Source: Methylomonas sp. UP202 (GTDB lineage Bacteria; Pseudomonadota; Gammaproteobacteria; Methylococcales; Methylomonadaceae). Taken from it: a stretch of DNA of 64,000 nt. The stretch lies in contig NZ_CP123897.1 of the NCBI RefSeq assembly GCF_029910655.1, forward strand, positions 2,407,547-2,471,546. The letters run 5' to 3'. The first letter of the stretch is position 1. Every line of letters starts with the position of its first letter. Positions 27,508 through 36,320 of this stretch are shown here, in pieces. The notes under the pieces are model-generated. The model saw nothing but the letters and a program-made list of their open reading frames with translations. It had not been told where the DNA came from and ran no database searches. The translations under genes and the position numbers were made by a program.

Positions 27508-28416
27508 TTAATAATCGTGGGCGACAGGTTGGCTAATTCGGGCGACGCCGCTGAGTTGCACCGGTTGCCAATGGCGGATTCCCCAGTCGAGTAAATCCGC
27601 GATCGAAGCATTACGCAACGACGGGGGTGGCGCTTGGTTCAGCAAGCATAGCAACCGATATAAGGTGCGAGCGCCCGAGTGGGTGCTGACGGCGGCGGCA
27701 CGGCTTTGCTTGCTGAGTTTTTGGCCGTTACCGTCGACGATGACGGGGATGTGCGCGTACGTTGGCGGCGCTTGCCCGAATAGCTGGTACAAATAACACT
27801 GCCTGGGCGTGGAGTCCAATAAATCGTAACCCCGCACGACATGGTTGACCCCTTGCCGGCAATCGTCGACGATCACCGCCAATTGATAGGCGAAAATCCG
27901 GTCCTTACGTAGGACGACGAAATCGCCAACCTGTTCGGCCAGATTTTGCCGCATCGGCCCTTGCAAGCGATCGATAAAGCGGATGTCTTGGTTCGGGCAG
28001 GCGAGCCTCAACGCATGAGCTTGGCTGGGATCGGGATTCTGATTTCGACAATAGCCTGGATAGCGATCCGGCGAGTCGGCCAATTTGGCGCGACTGCAAA
28101 TGCAAGGATAAATCAGGCCCCGTTCGCGGAGCCGTTCGATCGCGGCGGCGTATTCGTCCAGATGTTGGCTCTGGAAGTCGATATCGTCGTCCCATTGCAG
28201 TCCGAGCCCGAATAATGTGTCGATGATACGTTCGGCGGCACCGGCGACGTTACGCGGTGTATCGAGATCGTCGATTCGCAGCAACCAGCGACCGCCGTGG
28301 CTGCGGGCATCCAGAAAGCTGGCCAGCGCGGTGTAGAGCGAGCCGAGATGAAGTGGGCCGGTGGGCGAGGGCGCGAACCGGCCGATGTAGCGTACCGAAT
28401 CGGGTTGCGCAATCAA
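27508..28416 (-). CDS. gluQ: Glutamyl-Q tRNA(Asp) synthetase
   Basis: About 302 residues. GluQ charges the queuosine base of tRNA(Asp) with glutamate. It has [20 protein letters not shown] (HIGH region), [10 protein letters not shown], the zinc-site cysteines CICSR with YPGYCR, and the KMSKS-like [10 protein letters not shown]. As in the family, the anticodon-binding domain is absent. The best start is TTG at 28416, overlapping the dksA stop (TTGA), because no ATG precedes the conserved domain except inside dksA. The dksA-gluQ order is the usual one. Confidence 0.93.
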   Translation of the reverse strand: MIAQPDSVRYIGRFAPSPTGPLHLGSLYTALASFLDARSHGGRWLLRIDDLDTPRNVAGAAERIIDTLFGLGLQWDDDIDFQSQHLDEYAAAIERLRERGLIYPCICSRAKLADSPDRYPGYCRNQNPDPSQAHALRLACPNQDIRFIDRLQGPMRQNLAEQVGDFVVLRKDRIFAYQLAVIVDDCRQGVNHVVRGYDLLDSTPRQCYLYQLFGQAPPTYAHIPVIVDGNGQKLSKQSRAAAVSTHSGARTLYRLLCLLNQAPPPSLRNASIADLLDWGIRHWQPVQLSGVARISQPVAHDY

Positions 28417-28844
28417 CCCAGTTGTTTCTCGCGGATTTCGTCCAGGGTTTTGCAATCGATGCACAGGGTCGCGGTCGGGCGGGCTTCCAGACGGCGGATG
28501 CCGATCTCAATGCCGCAGGTTTCGCAATAACCGTAATTGCCGGATTCGATTTCCTTCAAGGCTTCATCAATCTTCTTGATTAATTTGCGCTCTCGGTCGC
28601 GGGTGCGCAATTCCAGGCTGAATTCGGATTCCTGGGTCGCTCTATCGTTGGGATCGGGGAAATTGGCGGCTTCGTCCTGCATATGCGTGACCGTGCGGTC
28701 AACTTCCTTCATCAGGTCGGATTTCCATTTGTTCAAAATCGCAGCAAAGTGCTTGAGCTGCGCTTCGTTCATGTACTCTTCGCCATCTTTTTCCTCGTAA
28801 GGTTTAAAAGAATATTCTGACGTAGCAGGTTGAGAATTGTTCAT
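28413..28844 (-). CDS. dksA: RNA polymerase-binding transcription factor DksA
   Basis: A 143-residue DksA. It has a disordered N-terminus ([16 protein letters not shown]), a coiled coil with the acidic tip region [19 protein letters not shown], and the C4 zinc finger CETCG-x(n)-CIDC near the end. DksA works with ppGpp made by the SpoT encoded upstream in this window. ATG at 28844 follows AGGAG at good spacing; the longer frame to 29060 is spurious. It is the first gene of the dksA-gluQ-acs string. Confidence 0.96.
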   Translation of the reverse strand: MNNSQPATSEYSFKPYEEKDGEEYMNEAQLKHFAAILNKWKSDLMKEVDRTVTHMQDEAANFPDPNDRATQESEFSLELRTRDRERKLIKKIDEALKEIESGNYGYCETCGIEIGIRRLEARPTATLCIDCKTLDEIREKQLG

Positions 28845-28952
28845 CCAATGACTCCTGGCGGACTGAAAAAATCGGGGCTTTTTATCAGAATAGCCAGGGG
28901 CAAGCAAGAAGTTTGTTATGATGCGGCTCTTTTGGTTTCTGGGTCGGCGGGA

Positions 28953-30113
28953 ATGAAGCAGCATATTGCGGAACGGATGCACGGGATCAGCGCGTTTTAC
29001 GTGATGGAACTTTTGCAGCGCGCCAAGCAATTGGAAGCTCGGGGGCGCGACGTGATTCACATGGAAATCGGCGAGCCCGATTTTCCGACGCCGCCGGCGG
29101 TGATCGCTGCCGGGAACCGGTTTCTGCGGACCGGCGAAGTTAAATACACCCCAGCAGCCGGATTACCGGCGCTGCGCGAGGCTATCGCCGATTATTATCA
29201 TGCGGCCGGTATCAACGTCGATGCCCGGCGAATTTTCGTGACACCAGGTGCTTCCGGTGCGTTTTTGTTGGCTTTCGGTATCAGCATCAATCCTGGCGAG
29301 CGGATTCTGATGGCCGATCCTTGCTATCCCTGTAACGATAATTTTGTTCGGCTATTCGGCGGACGTAGCGAATTAATTCCAGTTGGCGCGGACGACGATT
29401 ACCAGCTCAGTGCCGACCTGATCGCCGAACACTGGGGCGCGGAATGCAAAGGCGCGCTGATTGCGTCGCCGTCGAATCCGACCGGTACCGTGATAGGCCG
29501 GGAAGCGCTACGTCAAGCCATCGCCAAGGTTGCCGAGTTGGGCGGTTGCTTTTATTCGGACGAAATCTATCACGGCCTTGTCTACGACGATGCGGTGTCC
29601 AGCGCATTGGCCTTTAGCGACAAAGTCTTCGTTATCAACAGTTTCTCCAAATTTTTCGGCATGACCGGTTGGCGGGTCGGCTGGTTGGTGGTGCCCGAAG
29701 AATTTGTCGATGCGGCGGAGCGCTTGGCGCAAAACATTTTTATAGCCACCTCCACCCAATCGCAGTATGCCGCGCTGGCGAGCTTTACCCCGGAAAACTT
29801 GGCGGAACTCGAAGCGCGGCGGCAGGAGTTTCAGCGGCGCCGCGACTTTCTGTGCGAAAATTTGCCGAAACTGGGGTTTCGCATTGCCCGCAAACCGCAA
29901 GGCGCTTTTTACGTCTACGCGGACAGCGGCGATTTGGCGGACGATAGTTTCGAATTCGCCAAAGAGTTGTTGGAAACCCAGGCCGTGGCCGTGACGCCTG
30001 GCAGGGATTTTGGCGTTTATCGCGCCGATCGGCACATTCGTTTTGCATATACCGCTTCTGTCGATAGAATGGCCGCCGCGCTGACCCGATTGGAAACCTT
30101 TTTATGCCGATAA
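28953..30113 (+). CDS. Class I/II pyridoxal-phosphate aminotransferase
   Basis: A 386-residue fold-type I aminotransferase. It has [57 protein letters not shown], and the PLP-lysine region [20 protein letters not shown]. It ends with the substrate Arg in HIRFAYTAS. It groups with AspC/AlaA-like enzymes; the substrate is open. ATG at 28953 is chosen since [15 protein letters not shown] is the usual family opening. GGCGGGA sits very close to it; ATG at 28977 is the alternative. It overlaps the rhodanese gene by 10 bases. Confidence 0.9.
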   Translation: MKQHIAERMHGISAFYVMELLQRAKQLEARGRDVIHMEIGEPDFPTPPAVIAAGNRFLRTGEVKYTPAAGLPALREAIADYYHAAGINVDARRIFVTPGASGAFLLAFGISINPGERILMADPCYPCNDNFVRLFGGRSELIPVGADDDYQLSADLIAEHWGAECKGALIASPSNPTGTVIGREALRQAIAKVAELGGCFYSDEIYHGLVYDDAVSSALAFSDKVFVINSFSKFFGMTGWRVGWLVVPEEFVDAAERLAQNIFIATSTQSQYAALASFTPENLAELEARRQEFQRRRDFLCENLPKLGFRIARKPQGAFYVYADSGDLADDSFEFAKELLETQAVAVTPGRDFGVYRADRHIRFAYTASVDRMAAALTRLETFLCR

Positions 30114-30427
30114 CCCAATATACCCCACAACAACTTAAACAACGCCTGGAAGCCGAGCCGGCGCCGCTACTGCTGGATGTTCGCGAACCCCACGAGTTCG
30201 CCTATGCCCGTATCGAAGGCAGCCAGTTGATTCCGTTGCAACAGATTTCGCAACGACTGGACGAGCTGAATACCGAGCGCGATATTGTCGTGATTTGCCA
30301 TCACGGCATGCGTAGCCAGCAAGCCTGTTTCTTTTTACAACACCATGGCTATAGTCGTCTATACAACTTGCAGGGCGGTATAGACGCTTGGTCGCTGGCA
30401 TGCGATTCCGGCGTTCCGCGATACTAA
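30104..30427 (+). CDS. Single-domain rhodanese-like sulfurtransferase
   Basis: A 107-residue rhodanese with LLLDVREPHEFAYARIEG, the active-site loop CHHGMRS with Cys-65, and GYSRLYNLQGGIDAW. Such GlpE-like proteins move persulfide sulfur in the cytoplasm. It overlaps the aminotransferase gene by 10 bases, so the two are coupled, perhaps because the aminotransferase product supplies sulfur or a keto acid (inference). Confidence 0.92.
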   Translation: MPITQYTPQQLKQRLEAEPAPLLLDVREPHEFAYARIEGSQLIPLQQISQRLDELNTERDIVVICHHGMRSQQACFFLQHHGYSRLYNLQGGIDAWSLACDSGVPRY

Positions 30428-30511
30428 TAGACACAGAGCGTTATCGGCCGCTGTTCTTTGCGAATGGCTACGATCGCGGCGTTGCTAAGATCTCCGCGAT
30501 GGGGGGCTGTA

Positions 30512-30533
30512 TCCGGACGCCGCGGCGTCCGGA
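30512..30533. repeat. 22-base perfect palindrome
   Basis: TCCGGACGCCG followed by its exact complement CGGCGTCCGGA. It lies 44 bases before the start of the DUF3581 gene and 85 bases after the rhodanese stop. There is no T-run, so it is more likely an operator or mRNA hairpin than a terminator. Confidence 0.5.
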
Positions 30534-30576
30534 CTCGCAAGATTTTGATCCGCAATATTAAAAATAAAAAATCGCC

Positions 30577-31311
30577 ATGTTTTTGAAAGAGTTTTATGAA
30601 GTTCGCGACGGTGGTATCGCCATCAGCGCCGAGCAGGCCAGCATGTTTGCCAAGGAAGTGGCGCACGACTTTAATCCTTTGCACGATGCCGATGCCAAGC
30701 GCTTTTGCGTACCCGGCGATTTATTGTTTTCGCTTGTATTGGAAAAGTACGGGCTCAGCCAGAACATGCACTTTATCTTTTCCGGCATGGTGGGTCACAA
30801 CGTCCTGTTGAATTTCCCGGAGACCGATGCCGAGCGTTTCGATGTGACCGACAGTCAACAAGATAAGACCTATCTACAAATCGAGCGCTCCGGCGATGTG
30901 ATCCGCGATCCGAGCCTGATCGAGGCCTTGATCCGCGATTACGTGGCGTTTTCCGGGCAGAATTTTCCGTACGTGCTGGTGCCGCTGCTAGCCAAGGAAA
31001 ATGTGATGTTCAACATCGACCGGCCGTTGGTCATCTACGAAAGCATGACGCTACATCTGGATTGCATGCAATTCAGCGAGCCGCGTCTGGAAATGTTGGA
31101 ACCCAAGATGGAGGTCAACGGCAAACGCGCGACGGCTTATCTGCACTTTCAGATTTGCTGCGGTGACGCGGTGGTCGGTTCCGGCTTCAAGAAGCTGGCC
31201 GTCAGCGGCTTGCGGGATTACGAAGTCGAGCCGATGCAAGCCTTCGTCGAAGAGTATCTGGCGCGCAAGCACGGATATCTGAGCAATCTCGCGGTTGCCG
31301 AGGTTGGCTGA
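30577..31311 (+). CDS. DUF3581 family protein
   Basis: A 244-residue cytoplasmic protein of the DUF3581 family known from many gammaproteobacteria. It opens MFLKEFYEVRDGGIAISAEQ. A segment NPLHDADAKRFCVPGDLLF resembles the hydratase motif of MaoC-like hot-dog proteins, so an acyl-binding or dehydratase-like fold is possible. No catalytic role is established. It is a single gene preceded by a palindrome and convergent with the sensor kinase gene. Confidence 0.8.
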   Translation: MFLKEFYEVRDGGIAISAEQASMFAKEVAHDFNPLHDADAKRFCVPGDLLFSLVLEKYGLSQNMHFIFSGMVGHNVLLNFPETDAERFDVTDSQQDKTYLQIERSGDVIRDPSLIEALIRDYVAFSGQNFPYVLVPLLAKENVMFNIDRPLVIYESMTLHLDCMQFSEPRLEMLEPKMEVNGKRATAYLHFQICCGDAVVGSGFKKLAVSGLRDYEVEPMQAFVEEYLARKHGYLSNLAVAEVG

Positions 31312-31366
31312 GGTCTGATTCCGGTAGCCGCGAACCGGTGCCGCCCACACGGCAGCGGTTAAAGAT

Positions 31367-32692
31367 TCAAGTGGGTGGCAGCCTAACCGTGGCCGCCAAA
31401 CCACCCAGTTCGGCGGATCGGCTCAAGGCCAGGCTGCCGCCGTAGTAGCCGGCAATGTCGTGGACGATGGCTAGTCCCAGCCCGTGGCCGGGTGTGGCTT
31501 CGTCCAGACGCAACCCTCGCTGCACCATTTGCCGCAGTTGCTGCTTGTCGCAACCGGGGCCGTCGTCCCCGATTCGTAACGTCAAACCTTCCCGTTCCGC
31601 GACGTCGATGACAATTCGCGATTTGGCCCACTTGCAGGCGTTATCGAGCAGGTTGCCTATCATTTCCAGCATGTCCTCGCGGTCCAGATGCAATAACTGG
31701 TCGGGCGCTCGTATCTCGAAAGACAAGGCCTTTTCCGCGTAAATGACCTGCATCAGCTCGCACAGCGCACTTAATTCCACATGGGGATTGAAGGTCGCGC
31801 CGGGTTGGGCGTTTCCGGAAATCCGCGCTCGTTTCAATTCACGGTCTATCCGTTTCAAGATCGTTTGGTTCTGTTGTTCCAACTGGCGTTTCAATTCCGG
31901 CAAGTCGCGTAGCGCCGGATTTTCGGCCAGCCGAAACAGCATCGCCAACGGCGTTTTCAAGGCGTGCGCCAGATTGCCGATCGCGGTCCGCGATTGGTGA
32001 AGGCGGAGTTCAACCAACATCAATAGCCGGTTGACTTCCTTGACCAGCGGTCGGATTTCGAACGGAACCTCGGCTTCGATCTGACGCTGCTGACCGTGGG
32101 CGATGGCCGCCAGTTCGCCGGTAACCGCGCGTAGCGGTCGTAACGATCGTTTAACGTCGGCGGTTTGCAGCGCGATCGCCGCGACCAGCACCGTCAGACT
32201 CAATGCCAGATAGCCGATTCGGATCGCGGTGATGTCTCGACCGATGTCGGTCAAGTCCTCGGCGGTACTGATGCTGATGGTGTGGCCGGCTTTGGCGAAT
32301 CCGCGGCTTAAGACTAATAACAGTTGGTCGTGGGGACCGGACTTGAAATGGAATTGTCTGGTAGTATCGACGGCCATGGCCTCGAAAGGTAGCGCCGTGC
32401 CGGCGAGTGAGCGCGAATAAATCGGCTTGCCGTCGATGTGTAGCACGAAATAGTGGCCCGAATAGGCTTGGCCGTAAACCGAGCCGGCGTGGCTGGTATC
32501 GAAGCTGGGCTGGCCGTCGGCGTCGAAGTCGAGGGTGTCCAGTATCGAGTCGCTGTCGTGAGTCAGGCGGGTCAACATCTGTTTTTCGGCGACCGAACGT
32601 ATCACCCAGTCTGCGGCCAGCCAATGCAACGCAAATATCACGCATAAGATAGCCGCTAGCCCGCGATTCAAGCGTAAGCGCAATGAAATCAC
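31367..32692 (-). CDS. PhoQ-like sensor histidine kinase
   Basis: A 441-residue inner-membrane kinase. It has TM1 (about 12-32), a periplasmic sensor of about 125 residues, TM2 (about 158-178), a HAMP-like linker, the phospho-acceptor H-box NLAHALKTPLAML, and the ATPase domain with N box MIGNLLDNACKWA, GDDGPGC and GHGLGLAIV. The short periplasmic domain and H-box resemble PhoQ-type sensors of divalent cations or envelope stress, but the ligand is not shown. Its start overlaps the regulator stop by four bases. Confidence 0.9.
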   Translation of the reverse strand: MISLRLRLNRGLAAILCVIFALHWLAADWVIRSVAEKQMLTRLTHDSDSILDTLDFDADGQPSFDTSHAGSVYGQAYSGHYFVLHIDGKPIYSRSLAGTALPFEAMAVDTTRQFHFKSGPHDQLLLVLSRGFAKAGHTISISTAEDLTDIGRDITAIRIGYLALSLTVLVAAIALQTADVKRSLRPLRAVTGELAAIAHGQQRQIEAEVPFEIRPLVKEVNRLLMLVELRLHQSRTAIGNLAHALKTPLAMLFRLAENPALRDLPELKRQLEQQNQTILKRIDRELKRARISGNAQPGATFNPHVELSALCELMQVIYAEKALSFEIRAPDQLLHLDREDMLEMIGNLLDNACKWAKSRIVIDVAEREGLTLRIGDDGPGCDKQQLRQMVQRGLRLDEATPGHGLGLAIVHDIAGYYGGSLALSRSAELGGLAATVRLPPT

Positions 32693-33354
32693 GCGGTTTG
32701 CCCAAATACGTAACCTTGGCCGCGCCGAGTAGCGATCAAATCCTTGCCGAGTTTGCGGCGTAAGCGGTTGACGTAGACTTCGATGACATTGCTGTCCGGA
32801 TCGCCGTCCATTTCATAGACATGCTCCATCAAATCGGTTTTCGTCAAAATTTGGCCGGAGTGCAGCATGAAATAGCGTAACAGACGAAACTCCAGCGAGG
32901 TTAACTGAGCGGATGGCTGACCTTCCATCGTAACGGTTTGCAATTCTTCATCCAAAGTAACGCCGGCGCAGGTCAGACCGGTGTTGGTGATTCCATGGCA
33001 GCGTTTTAACAACGCCCGGATGCGCGCCTGCAATTCTTCGATGTGAAAGGGCTTGCCCAGGTAATCGTCCGCGCCGGCCTTAAAACCGTCGACTTTTTCG
33101 TGCCAGGCGTCGCGCGCGGTCAGCACGATGACCGGCATGGCGTTACCGGCGTCCCGCCATTTCTTAAGGACTGCCAGACCCGACAGCTTGGGCAGCCCCA
33201 AATCCAAGACCGCGATGTCGTAATTCTCCGTGGCGCCCAGGAATTCGCCTTGTTCGCCGTCGTAGGCCAAGTCGACCGCGAATCCGGCAATTTCAAGTTC
33301 GACCTGGATCGAGCGGGCCAGGTCGGTGTCGTCTTCTATCAGCAGCAGTCTCAT
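32689..33354 (-). CDS. OmpR/PhoP-family response regulator
   Basis: A 221-residue regulator. The receiver has acidic pocket IEDD (7-10), phospho-Asp in VLDLGLPKLSG, TAR and KPF. The C-terminal winged-helix DNA-binding domain has LTSLEFRLLRYF and VYVNRLRRKLG...TRRGQGYVF. It is translated first and overlaps the kinase by four bases, so the pair forms a standard two-component operon. A TACAAT (complement of 33384-33389) lies about 35 bases upstream as a candidate -10. Confidence 0.93.
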   Translation of the reverse strand: MRLLLIEDDTDLARSIQVELEIAGFAVDLAYDGEQGEFLGATENYDIAVLDLGLPKLSGLAVLKKWRDAGNAMPVIVLTARDAWHEKVDGFKAGADDYLGKPFHIEELQARIRALLKRCHGITNTGLTCAGVTLDEELQTVTMEGQPSAQLTSLEFRLLRYFMLHSGQILTKTDLMEHVYEMDGDPDSNVIEVYVNRLRRKLGKDLIATRRGQGYVFGQTA

Positions 33355-33825
33355 CGCAAATGGGCAAACGGTAAAATAGGGATATTGTAGTGCAGCGACG
33401 TAGGCAAGGGATTAACACACGCAGGACGAAGCGTTTCTAAGCGCCGTGCCTGGCGATGATTTAATCTGTTTTTAATCGCCTATTCAGAACCGGTTTATCT
33501 GAATTTGGTCTGATACCTCGCGCTTACCGTGCTTGGCCCAGTCCCTCTGGTCGGCCGGGAGTCGCCGGTGAACACGGTTGCGGACGTTTTAGTGGCGCCC
33601 CTTCCGAGTTCCCGTTGCACTTCTGCGTTCGTAGTGCGTTCGTAGTGCGTTCGGAGCCACTTAATCTCATCGGCTTTGTTTATCGTTCATCGGTCGATGG
33701 ACGACGATTTCTCCTCTAATTTTGACTGAGCTCGTGTCTGGCATGGTCGGCCTTGGCCGATAGCCTCGGGGTATTCTCGCTACACGGCTTTTCCGCCGAA
33801 TCAACGATCGGTATTTTGTCCGCGC
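33355..33825. other. Gene-free stretch with a short tandem repeat
   Basis: No coding region is supported here. The left end should carry the regulator promoter. At 33624-33653 the 11-base unit TGCGTTCGTAG occurs 2.7 times in tandem. Nothing else structured was seen before the terminator at 33826. Confidence 0.5.
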
Positions 33826-33859
33826 AAAAAAAAGCCCCCGTCCACAAGTGACGGAGGCT
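33826..33859 (-). terminator. Intrinsic terminator of the small membrane protein gene
   Basis: On the minus strand AGCCTCCGTC, a 7-base loop and GACGGGGGCT are followed by eight T. It lies 63 bases downstream of the stop of the gene at 33922-34083. Between them a 10-base direct repeat TTGCTAGCTT occurs at 33868 and 33886. Confidence 0.85.
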
Positions 33860-33921
33860 ATGTAGTATTGCTAGCTTCGGAGGGGTTGCTAGCTTAACAA
33901 CGAGGGAGGTACAACGAGGAA

Positions 33922-34083
33922 CTAAGCACGCAGGTTCCGATGCAAGTCCAGGTTACTGGACAGCGACGCCGCGCCGAACAGCAGTGTGGAGAAAATGAAC
34001 TCGCCGGAAACGAAACCGAATACGCCAGCGGTAAAAAACAGGCCGGTTAATACGTCTCTATAAAATAAAAGGGGTTTGTTCAT
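33922..34083 (-). CDS. Small membrane protein (53 aa)
   Basis: ATG at 34083 follows a strong AGGAG at 6 bases and opens 53 codons reading MNKPLLFYRDVLTGLFFTAG. A second hydrophobic stretch (SGEFIFSTLLFGAASL) and a short polar end (RNLRA) follow. It has its own terminator and an AT-rich upstream region, both signs of a real gene. It is divergent from the HicA-like gene. No family was recognised. Confidence 0.7.
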   Translation of the reverse strand: MNKPLLFYRDVLTGLFFTAGVFGFVSGEFIFSTLLFGAASLSSNLDLHRNLRA

Positions 34084-34283
34084 GTCGGACTCCTAAGACA
34101 GCATCGGTTGATTCGTGAAGACGGTTCTATGATAACAATTGTGAAAATATTTACAATAATGCTGATAGTGCATGATTTGTTTTTATATAGGAAACAATTG
34201 TAGTCTGGCGCGTTAGCGGCCGTGTTGTAGCCTGGAGCGTTTACGGCGTATGCTGTCGGCTCACTTGTAGGGAGAATCCCGCG

Positions 34284-34562
34284 ATGAGTCATCACGCCAA
34301 TGTATTACGAGCTATCTTTCATGATCCCATCAGCGCCAACATCCATTGGCGGGAAGTCGAATCGTTGCTGCATCACTTGGGCGCCACGATAGAGTCCGGT
34401 CACGGCGCCAAGTTTCGAGTGGTGTTAAACCAATTCGAAGGCTTTTTGCATCATCCGCACCACGGCGGTGTCTTCGCCAAGCAGGATGTCAAACACGTCC
34501 GGGAACTGCTTGAGCGAGCCGGCGTGACTCCTTCCTCTTACGACGAGCATCACGGGAAGTGA
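34284..34562 (+). CDS. HicA-like (YcfA) dsRNA-binding-fold protein, orphan
   Basis: A 92-residue protein related to the HicA/YcfA fold. It has IHWREVESLLHHLGATIES, then GHGAKFRVVLNQFEGFLHHP and a C-terminal helix KQDVKHVRELLERAG. HicA toxins are translation-dependent mRNA interferases using a conserved His. Here HG(A)KF is present in the expected place. No HicB antitoxin lies on either side, so this is probably one of the solitary, non-toxin members. It starts 8 bases after AGGGAGA. Confidence 0.75.
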   Translation: MSHHANVLRAIFHDPISANIHWREVESLLHHLGATIESGHGAKFRVVLNQFEGFLHHPHHGGVFAKQDVKHVRELLERAGVTPSSYDEHHGK

Positions 34563-34590
34563 CCAGTGCTGTCGTAAACCGATACCCGAC

Positions 34591-36108
34591 ATGACCACCC
34601 ACGAATTGAGCAATCCGACGATGACCGACTTAAATGCCGTTTTTCAGCGTTTCCTGACCACGCCGCTGGACGATTTGTTGGGCGAGCAAGGCCTCAGGCC
34701 CGAAGAGAAATTGCTGGCGCTATTCAAGCGTTGCGCCGCCGAAGTGCCGGCCTACCGCCAGTTTCTGGCCGAGCGCGGCGTCAGCCCCGAGCAAGTGGTC
34801 GACTATGCCGAATTCTCCCGCTTACCGTTGATGAGCAAACAAGATTACATGCGGGCCTACCCGCTGGCTCAACGTTGCTTCGGCGGCAGTTTGGCCGGAG
34901 CCGACCGGGTCGCGGTTTCGTCCGGTTCGACCGGCCAGCCGACGTTCTGGCCGCGCTCCGCCGCTGACGAATTGGATGTGGCCCTGCGTTTCGAGCAGGT
35001 CTTCAAGGACAGCTTCGCCGCCGATCGCCGTACGACCCTGGCCGTGGTGTGTTTTGCGCTGGGCAACTGGGTTGGCGGTTTATTCACGACGTCATGCTGC
35101 TGGCATTTGGCGCGCAAAGGCTACCCGCTAATGGTCGCGACGCCGGGTAACAACAAGGCCGAAATCTTTCGGGTGGTGCGCGAGCTGGCGCCGCAATTCG
35201 AGCAAACCGTGTTATTGGGTTATCCGCCCTTCATCAAGGATGTTATCGATGCTGGTAGCGCCGAGGGCATCGTTTGGTCGGACTTCAACCCAAAATTGGT
35301 GTTCGCCGGCGAGGTGTTTAGCGAGGAATGGCGGGCCTTGGTCGGCGAACGCATCGGTGCCGAGCGAGCGGCATTCGATTCGGCGTCGCTGTACGGTACC
35401 GCCGACGGCGGGGTGTTGGGCAACGAAACACCGCTGAGCATCGCGATTCGGCGCTGGTTGGCCGGTCATCCCGACGAGGCCCGCGCATGGTTCGGCGAGT
35501 CGCGCTTGCCGACGCTGGTGCAATACGACCCGGCGAGCCGCTTCTTCGAAGTCGAAGCCGATACCTTGGTGGTATCGGGCGAGAACAGCGTGCCGCTGGT
35601 GCGCTACCACATCGCCGACAAAGGCGGCGTCATCCCGTATCGGCAAATCTGGGAGCGCTTGCGTACCGCCGGTATCGAATCGGTGACCGATCTGGGCTTG
35701 CCTAGCGATTTTAAACCGCGCGAGCTGCCGTTCGTGTTCGTGTTCGGCCGGGCGGATTTCACGGTGTCCTATTACGGCGCCAATATTTATCCGGAGAATG
35801 TCACGGTAGGATTGGAACAACCGGAGTTGACCGGCTGGTTGACCGGCAAATTTGTGTTGCAAGTCAGGGAAAACGTCGCCGGCGACAGCGAGTTGCAGGT
35901 CGCGGTGGAAGTCTTGCCGGATGTCGATCCCGAACACGTTGATGCGGGGCGGGTCGCCGAATCGATCAAAGTCCAGCTATTGCGGCTCAACAGCGAATTT
36001 GCCCACTACACGCCGGCCGAACGGCAAACGCCGATGGTGACCTTGCACCGTTTCGCCGATCCCGAATATTTTCCGGCCGGCGTCAAGCATCGCTACACTC
36101 GCAAATAG
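34591..36108 (+). CDS. PaaK-like AMP-dependent ligase
   Basis: A 505-residue adenylate-forming enzyme resembling phenylacetate-CoA ligase and related PaaK/CapK proteins. It has the P-loop VSSGSTGQPTFWPRS, the fold-1 helix FEQVFKDSF, LYGTADGGVLGNE and LVVSGENSVPLVRYHIAD with the Asp for ribose binding, and a C-terminal domain near GRADFTVSYYGANIYPENV. The substrate is unknown. The start is at 34591; ATG at 34621 would shorten it by 10 residues, and neither has a clear ribosome site. It is a single gene followed by the cysK leader. Confidence 0.8.
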   Translation: MTTHELSNPTMTDLNAVFQRFLTTPLDDLLGEQGLRPEEKLLALFKRCAAEVPAYRQFLAERGVSPEQVVDYAEFSRLPLMSKQDYMRAYPLAQRCFGGSLAGADRVAVSSGSTGQPTFWPRSAADELDVALRFEQVFKDSFAADRRTTLAVVCFALGNWVGGLFTTSCCWHLARKGYPLMVATPGNNKAEIFRVVRELAPQFEQTVLLGYPPFIKDVIDAGSAEGIVWSDFNPKLVFAGEVFSEEWRALVGERIGAERAAFDSASLYGTADGGVLGNETPLSIAIRRWLAGHPDEARAWFGESRLPTLVQYDPASRFFEVEADTLVVSGENSVPLVRYHIADKGGVIPYRQIWERLRTAGIESVTDLGLPSDFKPRELPFVFVFGRADFTVSYYGANIYPENVTVGLEQPELTGWLTGKFVLQVRENVAGDSELQVAVEVLPDVDPEHVDAGRVAESIKVQLLRLNSEFAHYTPAERQTPMVTLHRFADPEYFPAGVKHRYTRK

Positions 36109-36192
36109 CAGAATCGCGGCGCTTGTTCATGCCAAAATTAGAACATATCATCGAAATATTAGATAAGCGACGGTTTTTATTAGCAATTTTTC

Positions 36193-36221
36193 TTGACAAT
36201 CTGTCGCCCGCCGCCTTAAGT
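36193..36221 (+). promoter_or_regulatory. Sigma-70 promoter of cysK-cysE
   Basis: TTGACA (36193-36198, perfect -35), a 17-base spacer and TTAAGT (36216-36221) as a weak -10. Transcription should begin near 36228, exactly where the conserved leader begins with AAGTCA. Confidence 0.6.
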
Positions 36222-36227
36222 TAACCG

Positions 36228-36296
36228 GCAAGTCACGTTACGCTGACCGGACCGCCGGAAGCCAGTGCGTCCCGCACGGGGCCGCTGGCTTTTTTG
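36228..36296 (+). promoter_or_regulatory. Conserved 5' leader with attenuator hairpin, copy A
   Basis: The leader begins AAGTCA. It contains GCTGACCGGACCGCCGG (36242-36258). It then forms a stem AGCCAG / CTGGCT (36260-36265 and 36285-36290) followed by TTTTTT, an intrinsic terminator located before the cysK start. A near-identical leader precedes the encapsulin gene. The upstream CCGGACC element could pair alternatively and control read-through. No known riboswitch was recognised. Being placed at the 5' end of both sulfur transcripts argues for regulation, not simple termination of the ligase gene. Confidence 0.65.
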
Positions 36297-36320
36297 TATC
36301 TAAATTTTAAGGATTTAAAC

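Noticed and set aside
33624..33653. CRISPR-like or integron-like repeat
   Set aside because: Only 2.7 copies of an 11-base tandem unit without spacers.
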